A DNA stretch of 64,000 bases. Origin: Kineococcus sp. NBC_00420. Its GTDB lineage: Bacteria > Actinomycetota > Actinomycetes > Actinomycetales > Kineococcaceae. The DNA lies in assembly GCF_036021035.1 (NCBI RefSeq), contig NZ_CP107930.1:3224001-3288000 (forward strand), written 5' to 3'. Positions 17,503 to 26,252 of the stretch are shown in pieces. Numbering within the stretch: position 1 is the stretch's first letter; the number at the start of each line of letters is the position of its first letter. The notes under the pieces were generated by a model. The model searched no databases, was not told where the DNA came from, and was given only the letters and a program-made list of their open reading frames with translations. Made by a program: the position numbers and the translations under genes.

Positions 17503-18660
17503 GTGTCGACTTCACGGCTGTCCCCGGACGCCCGCCCGCTGCTCGCCGTCCCCGACGCCGAGCTGGAGGACCTCCGATCGCGCCTGCGCGCGACGCGCTG
17601 GGCCGCGGCCTGGCCGCTCCCCGCCTGGCAGGCCGGCACCGACGGCGGCGAACTGCGCCGCCTCGTCGCCCACTGGGCCGACGGGTACGACTGGCGCGCC
17701 CAGGAGGCGGCGCTGAACGCCCTCCCGTCCCGGTTCGCCGAGATCGACGGGACGCTCGTGCACCACCTGGTCTTCCAGGGCGAGCGCGCCGACGCGTTGC
17801 CCGTCGTCCTCACCAACGGCTGGCCGAGTTCCTTCCTCGAGCACACGGAGTTCGCCCGGCGCCTGACGCACCCGTCGGAGTTCGGCGGGGACGCCCGTGA
17901 CGCCCTCACCGTGGTCGTCCCGTCCCTGCCGGGATTCGCGTTCTCCGGACAGCGTCCGGACCTCGAGAACTCGCTGCCCACGCACGAGCTCTGGCACCGG
18001 CTCATGCACGACGAACTCGGCTTCGAGCGTTACGGCGCCCACGGCAGCGACCTGGGGGCCGGCGTCACCGGCCGGCTCGGTCAGGCGCACCCCGAGGCCG
18101 TCGTCGGCATCCACCTCCTCGACGTGGACTCCCGCCACGACGAAGCCGACGGGGAACTCGACGAGGACGAGCGGGCCTACCTCGACCGTCTCGCCGCGTG
18201 GCGGGAGGCGGAGGGGGCCTACGGCCACCAGCACAGCACCCGTCCGCTCACCCTCGCCCAGGGGTTGAGCGATTCCCCGTCCGGGCTGCTGGCCTGGATC
18301 CTCGAGAAGTACCGTGCCTGGAGCGACGGCGACGGCGATCCCGCCGCGAAGTTCGGTGACGAGTTCCTGCTCACCCAGGCCTCGTTGTACTGGTTCACGA
18401 ACTCGATCTCCACCTCGTTCCGGCCGTACTACGAGAGCGGCAACGGATTCCTGCCCCCGCTGGAACGGGTCACCGTCCCGACCGCGGTCGCCCTGTTCCC
18501 CGCCGACCTCGGAGCCCCGCCGCCGCGGAGCTGGGTGGAACGCCGGTACCACCTCACGCGGTACACGCGGATGCCGCGCGGCGGTCACTTCGCGGCCCGC
18601 GAGGAACCCGGACTGCTCGCCGAGGACGTCCTCACCTTCTTCCGCGACACGGTGGGGTGA
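17503..18660 (+). CDS. Epoxide hydrolase (EPHX1-like alpha/beta hydrolase)
   Basis: A 385-residue protein. The N-terminal lid domain (~1-90) is typical of microsomal-type epoxide hydrolases. The oxyanion-hole motif is NGWPSS (HGWP in most relatives), the nucleophile is the Asp in HGSDLGAGV, and the catalytic His is in RGGHFAAREEP near the C-terminus. It opens epoxides to diols, a detoxification or catabolic step. The start is the GTG at 17503, probably leaderless. It ends 7 bp from the convergent beta-propeller gene. Confidence 0.88.
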   Translation: MSTSRLSPDARPLLAVPDAELEDLRSRLRATRWAAAWPLPAWQAGTDGGELRRLVAHWADGYDWRAQEAALNALPSRFAEIDGTLVHHLVFQGERADALPVVLTNGWPSSFLEHTEFARRLTHPSEFGGDARDALTVVVPSLPGFAFSGQRPDLENSLPTHELWHRLMHDELGFERYGAHGSDLGAGVTGRLGQAHPEAVVGIHLLDVDSRHDEADGELDEDERAYLDRLAAWREAEGAYGHQHSTRPLTLAQGLSDSPSGLLAWILEKYRAWSDGDGDPAAKFGDEFLLTQASLYWFTNSISTSFRPYYESGNGFLPPLERVTVPTAVALFPADLGAPPPRSWVERRYHLTRYTRMPRGGHFAAREEPGLLAEDVLTFFRDTVG

Positions 18661-18667
18661 CGGCGGT

Positions 18668-19711
18668 TCAGGACGTCCGGACGGGGAGGGTGACGTCGAG
18701 GTCGTAGAACCGGGTGGTCTGGGTGGGGCGCTGGTTGTCGTCGCTGACCAGCAGCAGGTGCAGGCGGCGGTCGCCCTGGTTCGACACCAGGGCCATGCCC
18801 TCGACGTTGTCCAGCAGCGGGTTCAGCTGCGGTTGTTCCGCGACCGCCCCGAGCGTCGGGCAGGTCACCAGGTCGGCCAGCAGGGTCTTGGCCAGCACGG
18901 GGCTGTCGGTGGTCAGGCTCTGGACGGAGCCCACGTCGGTCCCGGTCGCCGGGTCCGCGACGTAGAGGCGGACCGTGTTCCCGACCTGGGCGATGAACTC
19001 GCGTTCGACCAGGACCAGCCGGCCGTCGGGGGTCGCGGTCAGCTCGGGAACGCCGAGACCCGGGTCGGCCTGGTAGGCGTACTGCGCAGCGAGGGCGAAC
19101 GGAGCGGTCAGGTCGGCGCGGTGCCAGGTCTGGATCCGCAGCACACCGTCGGCGTCCCTCAGCAGTTCCTGCTCGTCGTCGGCGAAGAGCGTGAGCCCGT
19201 CGGCCGACAAGGTCAACCCCTCGAGGGACAGGTTCTCCTGAGCCCGCCCGGCGGGGGCGACCTGCAGTTCCGGGGGGAGCGGCAACGCACCCAGGAGCGT
19301 CCCGTCGGCCGTGTAGTGCCGGACCGAGGGACCGGACTCCGAGGACACCCAGAGGGTTCCGTCCCGGTCGGCGACCAGGCCCTCGCTGTCCAGTTCGGCG
19401 CCCTCCTCGTCGCGGAGCGCCACGACAGCGGTGGGGTTGCGGTCAGCGTCGAGGGTGAACAGCTCCGAGCGGTCCGAGAGGGCCAGCAGCGAGCCGTCCG
19501 GCCTCGGGGCGAGGGCCGACAGGTTCGCGACCGGCGTTCCCGCGAACGTGGTCTCGTCGAGGTGGTCGTCGAAACCCGTCAACGCGACGGCGGTGCTGCA
19601 CCGGGCGGTGGCGGCGGCGGCCTTCCCGGTGGTGCCCGCGTTCGCGGCCCCGGACGCGGCGAGGGTGCAGACGGTGGCGAGGACGACGGCGGACGCGAGG
19701 GTTCTCTTCAC
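18668..19711 (-). CDS. Secreted esterase-like / phytase-like beta-propeller protein
   Basis: A 347-residue protein from the GTG at 19711. Residues 1-26 are a clear Sec signal (KR, then a hydrophobic core, then GAANA). The mature part looks like a beta-propeller of the 'esterase-like activity of phytase' type: NLSALAPRPDGSLLALSDRS, DSEGLVADRDGTLWVSSE, LEGLTLSADGLTLFA, NVEGMAL. It should be extracellular. The substrate is unknown; members of this family have been linked to phosphoester or ester cleavage. Confidence 0.78.
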   Translation of the reverse strand: MKRTLASAVVLATVCTLAASGAANAGTTGKAAAATARCSTAVALTGFDDHLDETTFAGTPVANLSALAPRPDGSLLALSDRSELFTLDADRNPTAVVALRDEEGAELDSEGLVADRDGTLWVSSESGPSVRHYTADGTLLGALPLPPELQVAPAGRAQENLSLEGLTLSADGLTLFADDEQELLRDADGVLRIQTWHRADLTAPFALAAQYAYQADPGLGVPELTATPDGRLVLVEREFIAQVGNTVRLYVADPATGTDVGSVQSLTTDSPVLAKTLLADLVTCPTLGAVAEQPQLNPLLDNVEGMALVSNQGDRRLHLLLVSDDNQRPTQTTRFYDLDVTLPVRTS

Positions 19712-19788
19712 AGGCGAGCACGCTAGGAGCTGCGGGGCGGGGTCCTCGGCGACCTCCCGGGGAACGTCGGGCGAAACCTCGCCGACGC

Positions 19789-21027
19789 TCAGTCGATCGA
19801 GGAGTCGGTGGACCAGGCGGGGGTGGCGACGAGCGAACCCACCGCCGCCGCCCGCCGCTGCAGACCGACCACCGAGAACGACGACAGCACGGCCCCGGCG
19901 ACGACGAACCCGATCCGCAGTCCCAGCGGCCACGGCCCGCGGTCGACGTCGCCACCCGCGACGAGCTGCGCCCGCGGCAGCAGGGCCGTCGCCAACGTCA
20001 CGTCCCGCACCGCGTAGCGCGCGCCCGCCGTGGGCACCGACGCCCACACCGAGGTGTCCCCCTCGGCGAGGTCCGCGCGCAGCAGCCGCTGGTCGCCGTC
20101 GCCGACGGACGTCAGGGGGGCCGGGACGAGCAGTTCGGTCCGGGAGAGCCAGCCCAGGACCCGACCGCCGGAGGGCACCGGCGCGGGGACCACGGCCGTC
20201 GCCGCGACCGGGACGAACCCGACCTGGTCACGCACGTCGTCGAAGACGGCGAGCAGGGACCCGTCGGGGGACCAGGCGGCGCCCCCGGCGATCCGGGCGC
20301 GGTCCGGGGCGAGGAGCTGGTCCACCGTCCGCCCCGAGCGGTCCAGCACCCGGATCCGCGGTGACCCGGGGGACTGCACGGCGACCCGCGACCCGTCCGG
20401 GGAGAACGCGGCCGCGGTGACGTCGTCCGTGAGCAGTTCCGAGCGGCCGCTGCGGGTGTCCAGGACGAAGAGCGGACCCGCGACGGCGGACTCGACGACG
20501 TTCGTGGCGTCCGCCCCGGCGTAGGCGAGGTAGCGGCTGTCCTGGCTCCACGCCACGGGCACGACGCCCCGTGCCGCCGGCAGTCGGACCACGCGCTCGG
20601 CCCCGGTGGCGGTGGTGATCTCCACGAGGTCCGTCGCGGCGGGGGTGGCGCGCCGCTCGCCGACGACGACGAGCGACCCGTCGGGGGACAGCGTCGCCGG
20701 CGCCGGGTCGCCGAGGACGTCTCCCCGTCCGCGGTCGAGGGCCACGTCCACCGTGCGGGTGCTGCGGCCGTCGCTGCCCTGGGCCAGGACCTGCGGGGTC
20801 CCGGTGATCCCGACGCCCGCGCCCTGCCGGTAGAGGGCGACCGCCCGTCCGAGCGGGGACCGGGTGGAGTCGGCGGTGAGGTGGCTGGAACCGGGGAAGA
20901 CCCGGGGGACCGAGACCCGGGCGGGGACGTTGCGTCGGCCGGCACCGGCACCGACCGCCAGCACGACCGCGATCCCCAGGACGAGGACCAGGAACCCCAC
21001 GAGAGCGGGCAGCCGGCGCGAGGTCAT
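19789..21027 (-). CDS. Membrane-anchored WD40/PD40-like beta-propeller protein
   Basis: A 412-residue protein from the ATG at 21027. One membrane helix at ~7-30 (ALVGFLVLVLGIAVVLAVGA) and another near the C-terminus (~370-395) bracket a set of TolB-like blades: LSPDGSLVVVGER, WSQDSRYLAYAG, FSPDGSRVAVQS, WSPDGSLLAVFDD. The propeller would face outside. There is no TolB/Pal partner, as expected outside Gram-negatives. The function is unknown. It is divergent from the DNA glycosylase gene. Confidence 0.75.
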   Translation of the reverse strand: MTSRRLPALVGFLVLVLGIAVVLAVGAGAGRRNVPARVSVPRVFPGSSHLTADSTRSPLGRAVALYRQGAGVGITGTPQVLAQGSDGRSTRTVDVALDRGRGDVLGDPAPATLSPDGSLVVVGERRATPAATDLVEITTATGAERVVRLPAARGVVPVAWSQDSRYLAYAGADATNVVESAVAGPLFVLDTRSGRSELLTDDVTAAAFSPDGSRVAVQSPGSPRIRVLDRSGRTVDQLLAPDRARIAGGAAWSPDGSLLAVFDDVRDQVGFVPVAATAVVPAPVPSGGRVLGWLSRTELLVPAPLTSVGDGDQRLLRADLAEGDTSVWASVPTAGARYAVRDVTLATALLPRAQLVAGGDVDRGPWPLGLRIGFVVAGAVLSSFSVVGLQRRAAAVGSLVATPAWSTDSSID

Positions 21028-21106
21028 GTCCCAGCTTCTCCCCGTGAGGCGGCCGTGGCCATCCGGTCGGCGTGCGGATCCGCTGCCGGACCCCCACCGT
21101 GGTCGG

Positions 21107-21928
21107 GTGCCCGAAGGAGACACCGTGTACCGGCTGGCCCGTCGCCTCGACGCGCAGCTGTCCGGGCACCGGCTGACCTCGGCCGACCTCCGCGTCCCCC
21201 GCTTCGCGACGCTGGACCTGACGGGTGCCGTCGTCCTCGGGACCGTCTCCCGGGGGAAGCACCTGCTCACCCGCTTCGACGTCGGCGGGAGTTCGCTCAC
21301 CGGACCGACGACGTTGCACACCCACCTCCGGATGGACGGCGAGTGGTCGGTGCTCGGTCCCGGGAAGCGACTGCCGCAGCGGTTGCTGCCCGACGTCCGC
21401 GTCCGGCTGAGCACGGAGGGTCCGACGGCGCTGGCGTTGCGGATGCCGGTCGTCGAGGTCCTGCCCACCGACCAGGAGGCGAGCGTCGTCGGCCACCTCG
21501 GACCGGACCTGCTCGACGCCGCGACCCCGGTCGAGGACCGGGTCCGGATCGCGGTCGACAACCTCCGCCGGCGTCCGGAGCGCGGCCTCAAGGCGGCCCT
21601 GCTCGACCAGCGCAACCTGGCGGGGATCGGCAACCTCTGGGCCGACGAACTCTGCTACCTGCGCGGTCACGACCCCTGGACCCCGGCCGGGACCGTCGAC
21701 CTCGAGCGCATCGTCCGCCTCGCCGTGAAGCTGCTGACGTTCTCCGTCAGCCCGACCGGCGCGATGCAGGTCACGACGGGGGACACCCGACCCGGCCACC
21801 GGCACTGGGTCTCGGGACGGGCGGGAGCACCCTGCCGTCGCTGCGGCACCCCGATCGCGGTCCGCGCCGAGGTCCCGGGGGACCCCGAGCAGCGCCGCAC
21901 CTGGTGGTGCCCCAGCTGCCAGCGCTGA
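21107..21928 (+). CDS. nei: Endonuclease VIII-type DNA glycosylase (Fpg/Nei family)
   Basis: A 273-residue base-excision-repair enzyme. The GTG at 21107 gives the sequence PEGDTVYRLARRL, so after Met removal the catalytic Pro is residue 1 and Glu residue 2. The H2TH domain has LLDQRNLAGIGNLWADELCY, and the C-terminal zinc finger has C-RR-C-G ... C-PS-C. PEGDT is the Nei (oxidised pyrimidine) form rather than PELPE of Fpg. Any start further upstream would bury the catalytic Pro, which fixes this one. Confidence 0.93.
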   Translation: MPEGDTVYRLARRLDAQLSGHRLTSADLRVPRFATLDLTGAVVLGTVSRGKHLLTRFDVGGSSLTGPTTLHTHLRMDGEWSVLGPGKRLPQRLLPDVRVRLSTEGPTALALRMPVVEVLPTDQEASVVGHLGPDLLDAATPVEDRVRIAVDNLRRRPERGLKAALLDQRNLAGIGNLWADELCYLRGHDPWTPAGTVDLERIVRLAVKLLTFSVSPTGAMQVTTGDTRPGHRHWVSGRAGAPCRRCGTPIAVRAEVPGDPEQRRTWWCPSCQR

Positions 21929-21999
21929 CGCCCCGGTGAACCGCCGGTGACGTGCGGGCACCCCGGGACGGGGTCAGGTGAACAGTCGATGTCCGTTGC

Positions 22000-22014
22000 C
22001 CGGAGGCCCTCCGG
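22000..22014. repeat. 15-bp palindrome in the nei-ugp gap
   Basis: CCGGAGG-C-CCTCCGG is a perfect inverted repeat 71 bp after nei and 75 bp before the permease. It could be a weak terminator of nei or an operator of the ugp-like operon. The rest of this 160-bp gap shows only a TAGTGT -10-like box (22043-22048) without a good -35. Confidence 0.4.
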
Positions 22015-22088
22015 AATCGTGGGGCGGGCCCCCGGCGCGAACTAGTGTTCCCAACGTCCAGCTCACTCCTTCCTGGGAGGAGGTCGCC

Positions 22089-23009
22089 TTGACGACCCTC
22101 CACCAGGTTCCCGCCCAGCGCCAGCGCTCCATCCCCTGGCGCTCGTGGGGAACCTTCCTGCTCCTCGCTGGGCCCAACGTCGCGCTCCTGGTCCTGTTCG
22201 TCTACAAGCCGCTGATCCAGAACGTGCAGTACTCGCTGCTGCACTGGAACCTGGGTTCGGACACGGCGACGTTCATCGGCCTGCAGAACTACCTGAACTA
22301 CTTCCACGACCCGAAGACGCCCGCGGTCCTGCTGACGACGGCGATCTTCGCGGTCGTCACCGTCGGCGGGTGCATGTCCATCGGTCTCGCGCTCGCCCGC
22401 CTCCTCGACCGGAAGCTGCACGGACGGACGTTCGTCCGCGCCGCGGTGTTCGCGCCCTACGTCCTGTCGGGTGTCGCCGTCGGCATGTGCTGGCTGTTCG
22501 TGTTCGACCCCCAGTACGGCCTCGTCTCGGGGTTGCTGCGGGGACTCGGGATCACTTCGCCGAACTGGTACAACGACCCGCAGTGGTCGCTGGCCATGGT
22601 CTGCATCGTCTACCTGTGGAAGTACGTCGGCTACGTCGCCATCATCTACCTGGCCGCCCTGCAGTCGGTCCCGGACGACATCCTGGAAGCCGCCCAGATC
22701 GACGGGGCCTCCCCGCTGCGGACGTTCTGGTCGATCATCTTCCCGCTGCTCTCGCCCACCACGTTGTTCCTCACCGTCACGGTGTTCATCGAGTCGAACT
22801 CCGGTGGCTCGTTCGACATCATCCGGGCGATGACCAAGGGCGGGCCCCTGGAGGGGACGACCACCATGGTCTACCAGGTCTACCAGGAGGCGTTCGTCGA
22901 CGGTTCCGCCGGGTACGCCTCCGCGATCGCGACCCTGCTGTTCGTCGGGTTGCTGCTCGTCACCCTGGTCCAGATGGTCTTCGTCGAGCGGAAGGTGCAC
23001 TACCGGTGA
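22089..23009 (+). CDS. ugpA: ABC sugar/glycerol-3-phosphate transporter permease (UgpA-like)
   Basis: A 306-residue membrane protein with six expected helices. The start is a TTG at 22089 directly behind a strong GGGAGGAGG ribosome site. The EAA loop that docks the ATPase is intact (EAAQIDGASPLRTFWSIIFP). The next genes are the second permease, a binding protein and a glycerophosphodiesterase, which suggests uptake of glycerol-3-phosphate or glycerophosphodiesters. The symbol rests on this context; permeases of the family are hard to tell apart. No ATPase gene is nearby. Confidence 0.85.
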   Translation: MTTLHQVPAQRQRSIPWRSWGTFLLLAGPNVALLVLFVYKPLIQNVQYSLLHWNLGSDTATFIGLQNYLNYFHDPKTPAVLLTTAIFAVVTVGGCMSIGLALARLLDRKLHGRTFVRAAVFAPYVLSGVAVGMCWLFVFDPQYGLVSGLLRGLGITSPNWYNDPQWSLAMVCIVYLWKYVGYVAIIYLAALQSVPDDILEAAQIDGASPLRTFWSIIFPLLSPTTLFLTVTVFIESNSGGSFDIIRAMTKGGPLEGTTTMVYQVYQEAFVDGSAGYASAIATLLFVGLLLVTLVQMVFVERKVHYR

Positions 23010-23911
23010 GCGTCGACGTCCCCCGCAAGACCTCCGCGGGCGCACCGCGGATCCCCGCCCAGCGCGGCGCCCGGCCGGCCGCCGGTGAACCCCGGCGCCG
23101 GGTCGACGTCGTCGGCTACGCCTGCCTCGTGGTGGCGGCGCTCATCATGGTCGTGCCGTTGCTGTGGATGGTGTTCGCGTCCTTCAAGCAGCGCAACGAG
23201 ATCTACACGATCCCGACCCGGTGGCTGCCGGAGTCCCTGGACCTCGCGAACTACCTGGACGTCTTCGCGACCGTGCCCTTCGGGCACTTCCTGCTGAACA
23301 GCGTCATCACCACCGTCCTCGGCGCCGGGCTCAAGGTCGTCCTCGGACTGATGTGCGCCTACGCCCTGGTGTTCGTGGAGTTCCCCGGGAAGCGCCTCGT
23401 CTTCCTGCTGGTCCTCGCGGCCCTGATGGTGCCGCCGCAGGTCACGCTCATCCCGAACTACACCCTCACCGCCCAGCTCGGCTGGTTGAACACCTACCAG
23501 GGGATCATCCTGCCGGGCCTGGCCAGTTCGCTGGGGACCTTCCTCTTCCGCCAGCACTTCCAGACGTTCCCGGTCTCCGTCCTGGAGGCCGCGACCCTGG
23601 ACGGTGCGGGCCACTGGCGCCGGCTGTGGGGGTTCGTCGTACCGCTGTCCGCGCCGACCGTCTCCGCCGTCGCGCTCGTCTCCGTCGTCAGCGAGTGGAA
23701 CCAGTACCTCTGGCCGCTGCTGGTGACCGACAGCGGGAGCATGATGACCCTGCCCGTGGGTCTGACCCTGCTGCAGAACAACGACGGCATCACCAACTGG
23801 GGCGTGCTGATGGCCGGCACGGTGCTCGTGATGCTCCCCATCCTGCTCGTCTTCGTCTTCTTCCAGCGTCGACTCGTGGCCGGTCTGGCCACGGGCGCGC
23901 TCGCGAACTGA
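23006..23911 (+). CDS. ugpE: ABC sugar/glycerol-3-phosphate transporter permease (UgpE-like)
   Basis: A 301-residue permease from a GTG overlapping the upstream stop (GTGA). After a ~30-residue basic cytoplasmic N-terminus there are six hydrophobic helices, and the EAA loop reads EAATLDGAGHWRRLWGFVVP. The segment LVVAALIMVVPLLWMVFASF is typical of the second inner-membrane subunit (MalG/UgpE type). It forms the channel with the preceding permease. Confidence 0.87.
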   Translation: MSVDVPRKTSAGAPRIPAQRGARPAAGEPRRRVDVVGYACLVVAALIMVVPLLWMVFASFKQRNEIYTIPTRWLPESLDLANYLDVFATVPFGHFLLNSVITTVLGAGLKVVLGLMCAYALVFVEFPGKRLVFLLVLAALMVPPQVTLIPNYTLTAQLGWLNTYQGIILPGLASSLGTFLFRQHFQTFPVSVLEAATLDGAGHWRRLWGFVVPLSAPTVSAVALVSVVSEWNQYLWPLLVTDSGSMMTLPVGLTLLQNNDGITNWGVLMAGTVLVMLPILLVFVFFQRRLVAGLATGALAN

Positions 23912-23938
23912 CCACCCCGTAGAACTCAGGAGAACCCC

Positions 23939-25303
23939 GTGAACACCTCGTCCCACGTGCTGCCCCGACGCGGCGTCCTCGCCCTGGCCGGAGCCGGTGC
24001 GGCCGCTCTCGGCCTCGCCGCCTGCTCCGGCCCCTCGACCGCCTCCACCGGCGACTCCGCCGCGTCCGTCGCGGCGAAGACCGACTGGACCAAGGTGACC
24101 CCGGCCGACACCGTGACGGTGTGGACGAACCACCCCGGTTCCTCGCAGGCCGTCGAGGCGGAGTTCCTCAAGCGCTTCGCCACCTCGAACCCCGACATCA
24201 CGGTGAACTTCGTGACCGCGGGCGCGAACTACGACGAGATCTCCCAGAAGTTCCAGGCCGCCCTCACCGGTGACGACCTCCCCGACCTCGTCCTCCTCAG
24301 CGACGTCTGGTGGTTCCGCTACGCCCTCAACGGCCAGCTCACCCCGCTCGGCGACGTCCTGTCCGGCGCCGGGGTGGACGTCGCGAACTACAACCCGGGC
24401 CTCCTGGGGGACTACCAGTACGCCGACGCGCAGTGGGCGGTCCCCTACTGCCGTTCGACGCCGGTCTTCTACTACAACAAGGCGCACTGGAGCGCGGCCG
24501 GTCTGCCCGACCGCGGCCCCGACACCTGGGACGAGTTCCAGCAGTGGTTGCCGAAGCTGGCCGCCGCGGGTACCGGTGCGCAGGCGCCCTACGGTCTCGG
24601 CAAGGGCACCGGGAACGCGAGCTGGATCCACCAGAGCATGATCTGGGGCATGGGTGGCGCACTCAGCGACGACTGGAAGATGACCGTCGACAGCGACCCG
24701 GTCCTCAAGGCCAGCGACTACCTGCGCAACTACGTCACGCAGGGCTGGGCGGCCGTCTCCTCCTCCGACCAGGCCTCCGACTTCGGTGCGGGGCTGTACT
24801 CCTCCGTCATCGGTTCCACGGGTTCGCTGTCCGGCATCCTCAAGGCCGCGAACTTCGAGGTCGGCAACGCCTTCCTGCCCGGCGGCGCCGCGGGCCGGTT
24901 CACCCCCACGGGTGGCGCCGGCTTCGCCATCCCGGCCAAGCGGTCCCCCGAGCAGCAGCTCGCGGCGGCCACGCTGCTGAAGTTCCTCGCCGAGGACGAC
25001 AACACCGCCTACTTCTCCCAGAACACCGGGTACATGCCCGTCACGACGGGCGCCGTGAACTCCTCCACCATGCAGGAGGTCTACGCGCAGACCCCGCTGT
25101 TCAAGACCGCCGTCGACCAGCTCGAGAACGTGCGCAAGCAGGACAACGCCCGGGTCTTCGTCCCCGGCGGCGACCAGTCCACGGTCACCGCGTGGGAGAA
25201 GGTCATGCTGCAGGGCACGGCGTCGAAGGACGCCTGGGGCACCGCCCAGGACGAGATCGAGCGCTCCTACGAGTCCGACGTCAAGCCTCTCGTGAAGGCC
25301 TGA
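23939..25303 (+). CDS. ugpB: ABC transporter solute-binding lipoprotein (UgpB-like)
   Basis: A 454-residue family 1 extracellular solute-binding protein from the GTG at 23939 with an AGGAGA ribosome site. A Tat/lipoprotein signal is seen (PRRGVLALAGAG, then lipobox LAAC at ~28). The mature protein carries the usual motifs DLPDLVLLSDVWWFRYALNG, VPYCRSTPVFYYNKAHW and GFAIPAKRSPEQQLAAATLL. Tethered outside, it delivers substrate to the two permeases. The glycerol-phosphate specificity is inferred from the phosphodiesterase next door. Confidence 0.87.
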   Translation: MNTSSHVLPRRGVLALAGAGAAALGLAACSGPSTASTGDSAASVAAKTDWTKVTPADTVTVWTNHPGSSQAVEAEFLKRFATSNPDITVNFVTAGANYDEISQKFQAALTGDDLPDLVLLSDVWWFRYALNGQLTPLGDVLSGAGVDVANYNPGLLGDYQYADAQWAVPYCRSTPVFYYNKAHWSAAGLPDRGPDTWDEFQQWLPKLAAAGTGAQAPYGLGKGTGNASWIHQSMIWGMGGALSDDWKMTVDSDPVLKASDYLRNYVTQGWAAVSSSDQASDFGAGLYSSVIGSTGSLSGILKAANFEVGNAFLPGGAAGRFTPTGGAGFAIPAKRSPEQQLAAATLLKFLAEDDNTAYFSQNTGYMPVTTGAVNSSTMQEVYAQTPLFKTAVDQLENVRKQDNARVFVPGGDQSTVTAWEKVMLQGTASKDAWGTAQDEIERSYESDVKPLVKA

Positions 25304-25307
25304 CCCG

Positions 25308-26234
25308 ATGGCCCGCCCGCTCGTGATCGCGCACCGCGGGTACTCCGCGGTGGCACCGGAGAACACGCTCGCCGCCTTCGAGGCGGCACTGCGGGCCGGC
25401 GCCGACCTGCTGGAGCTCGACGTCCACCTCGACGCCGACGGGGTGCCGGTGGTCGTGCACGACGGCACCCTGGACCGCACCACGGACACCCGCGGTTCCG
25501 TGGAGGAACTCGGCAGCGCGCGCGTGCGGGCGGCCGACGCCGGGGCGTGGTTCGCCCCGGCGTTCGCCGGCCAGCGGGTGCCGACCCTGCGGGAGGTCGT
25601 CGACGTGGTCGCCCGCTACCCGCAGGCCGGTCTCCTCGTGGAGTTCAAGGGGGCCTGGGGCCCGGCAGCGGCGTCCGGTGCCGTGGGGTCGTTGCGCCTC
25701 GCCGGGGTGGCCGGGCGCAGCATCGTCCAGAGCTTCGACCGGTCGAGCGTCGCCGCGTTGCGCGACGTGGCCCCGGACGTGCGGCGGGCCCTGCTCGTGC
25801 TGCAGCCCGGTCCGCCGATGGGTTGGGCCGAGCTGGAACAGTCCCTCCGCGACATCGCCCAGAACCCGTTCACCGCGTTGTCCACCCTCACCGGGGTGGC
25901 CTACGAACAGGCCAGGCGGGCGGTCGCGGAACTGGGGGTGGTGGCGGTCAACCCCTACGTCGCCAGCATCGTCGCCAGCCCCCACGTCGTCGCCGAGTAC
26001 CACGCGGCCGGCGTCGCGACCTACCCCTACACCGTCGACGAACCCCGGTTGTGGAGTGATCTACTGCACCACCGCGTCGACGGCATCATCACCAACGACC
26101 CCGGCCGCCTCCGCGGTTTCGTCGACGCCCGCGAGGTGCGCCTCGTCCAGGACGGCGCGACGGAGGAGCGGCAGGAGCTGACCGTCGCCGCGACCCGGCA
26201 GGGCCACGCCGCCCGCCGCCTCACCTCCGCCTGA
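25308..26234 (+). CDS. ugpQ: Glycerophosphodiester phosphodiesterase
   Basis: A 308-residue enzyme starting at the ATG 5 bp after the binding-protein gene. The GDPD TIM barrel is clear: IAHRGYSAVAPENTLAAFE (metal and catalytic His), LLELDVHLDADGVPVVVHD (Glu/Asp ligands and second His), LLVEFKG, and DGIITNDPGRL at the end. It hydrolyses glycerophosphodiesters to glycerol-3-phosphate and an alcohol. No signal peptide, so it acts in the cytoplasm after uptake, like UgpQ. It converges with hisS with only 18 bp between. Confidence 0.92.
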   Translation: MARPLVIAHRGYSAVAPENTLAAFEAALRAGADLLELDVHLDADGVPVVVHDGTLDRTTDTRGSVEELGSARVRAADAGAWFAPAFAGQRVPTLREVVDVVARYPQAGLLVEFKGAWGPAAASGAVGSLRLAGVAGRSIVQSFDRSSVAALRDVAPDVRRALLVLQPGPPMGWAELEQSLRDIAQNPFTALSTLTGVAYEQARRAVAELGVVAVNPYVASIVASPHVVAEYHAAGVATYPYTVDEPRLWSDLLHHRVDGIITNDPGRLRGFVDAREVRLVQDGATEERQELTVAATRQGHAARRLTSA

Positions 26235-26252
26235 CGGTTCCCCGGACCTGCC

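Noticed and set aside
21973-21984. Possible Pho box upstream of the ugp-like operon
   Set aside because: Only one GTTCACCTGAC-like unit is seen on the minus strand, whereas Pho boxes need at least two direct repeats.
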